Origin: Desulfovibrionaceae bacterium
GTDB taxonomy: Bacteria; Desulfobacterota; Desulfovibrionia; Desulfovibrionales; Desulfovibrionaceae
DNA: 44,524 bases
NCBI GenBank assembly: GCA_029008115.1
Contig: JAQXJC010000019.1
Span: forward strand, 1 to 44,524
Direction of reading: 5' to 3'
A program made the translations under genes and the position numbers. The notes under the pieces were generated by a model. It was not told where the DNA came from. It saw only the letters and a list, made by a program, of their open reading frames with translations, and made no database searches. Below are positions 41,832 to 44,524 of this stretch, piece by piece (the stretch's first letter is position 1; each line of letters begins with the position of its first letter).

Positions 41832-42623
41832 TTATTTTATGATTCGACTAGCGGTCAGCCCCAGCAGGATAGCGCCGGCCTGTGCCACATTCAGCGAATC
41901 GAATTCACGAGGCATGGGAATATGCGCCAGACGGGAGCAGCGCTTGGCCACACCAGGCCGCAGCCCCTTGTCTTCATTGCCCAGCACGATGACTGCAGGC
42001 AGTTGCAGCGCTTCCGCATAGATGTTCAGGCTGTGCGGGTCCATGCCCGTTCCATAGATGGTCAGCCCGGCTTCTTCGCAGGTATCCAGCGCGCGGGCCA
42101 GGTTGGGTACGCGGGCAATGGGCAGGCGCTCCAGGGCGCCGGCGGCCGTGCGGCGTGCGCCGGGGCCGAGATAGGCTGCATTGTGGCGGGGCAGAATCAG
42201 GCCCGCTCCCCCCAGCGCGTAGAGCGTGCGGGCCAGCGTGCCTACGTTGCCGGGATCCTGCACCTGGTCGAGCGCCACAAGTACGGGAAGGGGGGCGGTG
42301 GCCACGGCATCCAGCAGATCGGGCAGATCGGTGAATTCCGCGGCAGTCAGGCGGGCAATGACGCCCTGATGCGCCGTCCGGGGGCCTTTGCCGTCCGCGC
42401 CGCGTGGTGGGCACAGCCTGTCCAGTGCCGGGCCTTCCACGAGAGAGAAGCGGACGCCGGCTGTCCGGCAGATGTCCAGCATGCGGGATGTTTCCCGGGT
42501 GCGCAGACCTTTTTTCAAGAGCAGCAGGTCAACGCGCGCGGGTGATTTTTCCAGAAGTTCCAGAACAGGTTTTATGCCGGGAAGCAGGGCGGTGTCGTCT
42601 CCGGCTGTTGCATGAGCAGTCAT
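41832..42623 (-). CDS. rlmB: RlmB-type 23S rRNA (guanosine-2'-O)-methyltransferase
   Basis: SPOUT methyltransferase of the TrmH/SpoU family, expected to modify 23S rRNA G2251. The 263-residue protein has an N-terminal L30e-like substrate domain (LLPGIKPVLELLEKSPARVDLLLLKKG) and the three SpoU motifs: LDQVQDPGNVGTLARTLYALG, AVIVLGNEDKGL and IPMPREFDSLNVAQAGAILL. CGGAGGA precedes the ATG at 42623. A second TrmH-family gene is at 12285, so their targets probably differ. RNA target inferred from domain order. Confidence 0.87.
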   Translation of the reverse strand: MTAHATAGDDTALLPGIKPVLELLEKSPARVDLLLLKKGLRTRETSRMLDICRTAGVRFSLVEGPALDRLCPPRGADGKGPRTAHQGVIARLTAAEFTDLPDLLDAVATAPLPVLVALDQVQDPGNVGTLARTLYALGGAGLILPRHNAAYLGPGARRTAAGALERLPIARVPNLARALDTCEEAGLTIYGTGMDPHSLNIYAEALQLPAVIVLGNEDKGLRPGVAKRCSRLAHIPMPREFDSLNVAQAGAILLGLTASRIIK

Positions 42624-42739
42624 GACGTCCTCCGAGATGTGGACTTGAAAATATGTCGCGCCGGGCGCGTTGGGCAAATATAAAGCAGCGGGATGCGTCT
42701 GCCAAGAATTTTACGGACGTTCCTGCGGGAGGAAGAAAA

Positions 42740-44098
42740 ATGTGGAAGAGATGCTGTGGTGATGGCAGCCGGTGGATGCTTGTACTGCTCCTGCTGTGTG
42801 GCATGGCCGTGTCGCTTGCCGGTTGCGCCGGCAAAGGCACCCCCACAGCATCCTATGTGACCTCGGCGCCGGCGGTACGGCTTTCGCCGGCGGAGCAGGC
42901 CGCCTTCGATTCCACGGGCCAGCTGGATCGCGGGCTGTCGCAAAAGGGAAAAAATGCCGTGCTGCGTGAATATACGCGGTATTTGCGCCAGAATCGCAGC
43001 TCCAGCAACGTCATTGTGCGGCGCTCTGAAAAATATCTTGCCCAAACCAGGGAGGTATTCCGCCGCTACGGCCTGCCGGAGGAGCTGGCCTATCTGGCAA
43101 TCGTGGAAAGCGGCTACAATCCGGAAGCTGTTTCCCGTTCCGGAGCGGCAGGCGCATGGCAGTTCATGCCGGGCACGGGCAAGCACTACGGCCTGGCCAA
43201 GGATGACTGGCTGGATGAGCGCATGGACCCGTATAAATCCGCTGATGCCGCCGCCCGCTATCTGAAGAGGCTGTATCAGCATTTTGGCAACTGGTATCTG
43301 GCTGTGGCCGCGTACAATGCCGGTGAGGGCAAGGTCGCGCGCGCCCGCGATCGCGCCGGCTGCCGGGACTTTTTCGAGCTGGTGGAGCGCAATCACAGGC
43401 TGAGTGCCGGCGTGCGTCTGAAAGATGAGACGCTCGCCTACGTTCCCCGCCTGCTGGCGGTGGTAAAGATTATGAGGAATCTGGATACGCTGGGCTTTGC
43501 GCCCATCTATCCTGAACGCGAAGAAAGGATGGTGCCCCTGCGGGCACAGCCCGGTACGGATTTGATGGCGCTGGCCAAGGCGTCCAACATGCCGTGGGCA
43601 AAGTTTCGGGCTGGTAACACGGCGCACAAACATCAGATTACATCCGCATATCAGATGACAGTGGTCTATGTGCCGGAAAGTCGCCGTGCGCTGGCCCAGG
43701 CGCACCTGCGCACGGCCAGTCCCACGCGGTACCGCCTGTATACCGTCAAAAGCGGCGACACATGGCGAAGCATCAGCAGGCAGGGGGGCGTTGAAGTGCC
43801 CGCACTGCTGGCGGTCAATCAGGGGGTGCGGCTGAAGACGGGCATCAGACTCGTCGTCCCTGACGGCAACATTGCCGGACAGACGAGGCTGGCGGAACAG
43901 AAGCGCCCGGCGGCCGGCCGGCTGGTGTCCGATGCGGCGGAGGCAACAGTGCGGCAGGCGACGCATATTGTGCAGGCAGGCGACAGCATGTGGAGCATTG
44001 CGCGCAGATATAAGGTGAAGCCGCAGGACCTGATGCGCTGGAACAATACTGACGGCGGCAACCTGCAACCCGGGGATCGTGTCGTCATCCGTATGTAA
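42740..44098 (+). CDS. mltD: LysM-containing lytic transglycosylase, lipoprotein (MltD type)
   Basis: Cleaves peptidoglycan glycan strands in the periplasm. The 452-residue protein starts with a lipoprotein signal (hydrophobic core then LAGC, lipidation at that Cys). The SLT domain follows with the catalytic Glu in LAIVESGYNPEAVSRSGAAGAWQFMPGT and the AAYNAGEGKV block. Two LysM repeats end the protein: YTVKSGDTWRSISRQGGV and HIVQAGDSMWSIARRYKV, each with an N-rich end. GGAGGAA precedes the ATG at 42740. It is divergent from rlmB and followed by the rrn region. Confidence 0.94.
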   Translation: MWKRCCGDGSRWMLVLLLLCGMAVSLAGCAGKGTPTASYVTSAPAVRLSPAEQAAFDSTGQLDRGLSQKGKNAVLREYTRYLRQNRSSSNVIVRRSEKYLAQTREVFRRYGLPEELAYLAIVESGYNPEAVSRSGAAGAWQFMPGTGKHYGLAKDDWLDERMDPYKSADAAARYLKRLYQHFGNWYLAVAAYNAGEGKVARARDRAGCRDFFELVERNHRLSAGVRLKDETLAYVPRLLAVVKIMRNLDTLGFAPIYPEREERMVPLRAQPGTDLMALAKASNMPWAKFRAGNTAHKHQITSAYQMTVVYVPESRRALAQAHLRTASPTRYRLYTVKSGDTWRSISRQGGVEVPALLAVNQGVRLKTGIRLVVPDGNIAGQTRLAEQKRPAAGRLVSDAAEATVRQATHIVQAGDSMWSIARRYKVKPQDLMRWNNTDGGNLQPGDRVVIRM

Positions 44099-44111
44099 CA
44101 TACTGTAGTAT

Positions 44112-44126
44112 ATAGTAAAATACTAT
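44112..44126. repeat. Short palindrome after mltD
   Basis: ATAGTA-AAA-TACTAT is a perfect 6-bp inverted repeat 13 bases past the mltD stop. It is surrounded by further TAGTA/TACTA elements (44101-44126), so a protein-binding site is possible. Confidence 0.4.
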
Positions 44127-44151
44127 TGCAGATACGTGGCGCGCACAGGGG

Positions 44152-44176
44152 GCCGCCTGCTGTCCGAACAGGCGGC
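44152..44176 (+). terminator. Stem-loop downstream of mltD
   Basis: GCCGCCTG (44152-44159) and CAGGCGGC (44169-44176) form a perfect 8-bp stem with a nine-base loop. No U-run follows immediately, so termination would be weak or Rho-assisted. Confidence 0.55.
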
Positions 44177-44232
44177 GCAAACGCCTGTCTGGCATCTGTG
44201 GAAAAAAAGTTCTGTGCAATGCAAATTTTTTA

Positions 44233-44261
44233 TTGACATCATTGGCACAATCGTCTAGTTC
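44233..44261 (+). promoter_or_regulatory. rrn promoter P1 (candidate)
   Basis: A perfect TTGACA (44233-44238) with a 17-base spacer and TAGTTC (44256-44261). An A/T-rich tract (AAATTTTTTATT) directly upstream could be an UP element. It lies 228 bases before the 16S start. Confidence 0.5.
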
Positions 44262-44310
44262 TCTTTCTCGCCGCAACGGGAACCCGGAAGTGGGGAGCGT
44301 GATGGCGGGA

Positions 44311-44328
44311 GGAATTTGAAAAAATTCC
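44311..44328 (+). repeat. Hairpin between the rrn promoters
   Basis: GGAATTT and AAATTCC pair perfectly around GAAA. It lies 10 bases upstream of the -35 of the second candidate promoter. Confidence 0.45.
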
Positions 44329-44338
44329 GAAAAAAAGC

Positions 44339-44367
44339 TTGACTCTGCTTGGAAGTTGTCATAAACG
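44339..44367 (+). promoter_or_regulatory. rrn promoter P2 (candidate)
   Basis: TTGACT (44339-44344), a 17-base spacer and TAAACG (44362-44367), preceded by an A-rich tract. It is the closer of the two promoters to the 16S gene, as in many rrn operons. Confidence 0.55.
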
Positions 44368-44408
44368 GACGCTTCCGGCGTGGAGCCGGGCGAGCCGGAG
44401 ACGGCATG

Positions 44409-44420
44409 GTTCATTGACAA
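44409..44420 (+). promoter_or_regulatory. boxA-like antitermination element of the rrn leader
   Basis: GTTCATTGACAA followed by GTGAATA resembles the G-x-TCTTTGA-x-AA...TGAATA boxA consensus found in rrn leaders, where Nus factors bind the RNA. One base (A for T) departs from the usual core. The position, about 70 bases before 16S, is typical. Confidence 0.55.
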
Positions 44421-44488
44421 GTGAATAGTGAGAAGGGACAGAAATACTTTGAGATTACAAGCTTTCGTTTAACGAGAGCAACAGATTT

Positions 44489-44524
44489 GAACTGGAGAGT
44501 TTGATTCTGGCTCAGATTGAACGC
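44489..44524 (+). rRNA. 5' end of 16S ribosomal RNA (partial)
   Basis: The window ends inside the 16S gene: GGAGAGTTTGATTCTGGCTCAG, the universal 27F region split here by position, begins at 44494 and is followed by ATTGAACGC. Aligning GAGTTTGAT to E. coli positions 9-17 puts the mature 5' end near 44489. Only 36 bases are visible. Confidence 0.97.

Noticed and set aside
44085..44420. 111-codon minus-strand frame in the rrn leader
   Set aside because: It covers the rrn promoters and boxA-like element and has no recognisable motif.

Overview
The window reads as chromosomal DNA of a sulfate-reducing member of the Desulfovibrionales. This is inferred from gene content: a tetraheme class III cytochrome c3, a rubredoxin, a siroheme decarboxylase subunit of the alternative heme route beside hemL, a futalosine-route menaquinone gene (mqnB) near ubiE and a polyprenyl diphosphate synthase, and a PurS-PurL fusion without a glutaminase domain. 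Most of the window is GC-rich with dense genes. The left edge (about 1-600) is clearly AT-rich and looks like the end of an acquired segment. The right edge is a ribosomal RNA operon, of which the promoter region and the first bases of 16S are visible.

Layout. 1-880: start of a leftward restriction-type gene, then about 775 gene-free bases with a solitary CRISPR-like hairpin repeat and a decayed fragment of a cadR-like gene. 884-3911: divergent Zn/Cd/Pb efflux ATPase and its MerR regulator, with a textbook 19-bp-spaced promoter between them. 3963-7408: polar amino-acid ABC transporter (binding protein, permease, ATPase) ending in the tRNA thiolase mnmA. 7627-12875: NYN-domain nuclease-like protein, uvrA, an unknown exported protein and a TrmH-type methyltransferase. 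13089-14884: Na+/H+ antiporter with a structured leader, then a rubredoxin with a shortened first metal knuckle. 15029-22296, leftward: small protein, ubiE, nucleotide-sugar dehydrogenase, mqnB, polyprenyl synthase, purSL. 22408-28607, leftward: coiled-coil protein, cytochrome c3 and the tetrapyrrole cluster rarD-ahb-hemL-cbiG-cbiH. 28681-30433: SLOG-like protein, RRM RNA-binding protein and a zinc-ribbon protein, two of them with conspicuous dyads upstream. 30591-33304: rpsF-rpsR-rplI and dnaB. 33444-39655: alr, then tgt, a two-gene membrane protein/Hsp70-like module, and a queuosine-precursor-type transporter. 39854-44098: era, a YggS-type PLP protein, an RlmB-type methyltransferase and a LysM lytic transglycosylase. 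44233 onward: rrn promoters and the 16S start.

How the genes fit together. hemL and the siroheme decarboxylase feed tetrapyrrole synthesis, cbiG/cbiH take the corrin branch, and cytochrome c3 is a heme consumer with its own promoter. mqnB, the polyprenyl synthase and ubiE are steps of menaquinone synthesis. tgt and the VUT transporter both belong to queuosine supply. The least explained unit is the translationally coupled pair at 35903-39117: a multi-spanning membrane protein and an Hsp70/actin-fold ATPase whose substrate-binding domain is replaced by a helical region with a hydrophobic hairpin. It lies between the two queuosine genes and is the best candidate here for an undescribed system. 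All starts and promoters were read by eye; no database or folding search was run.
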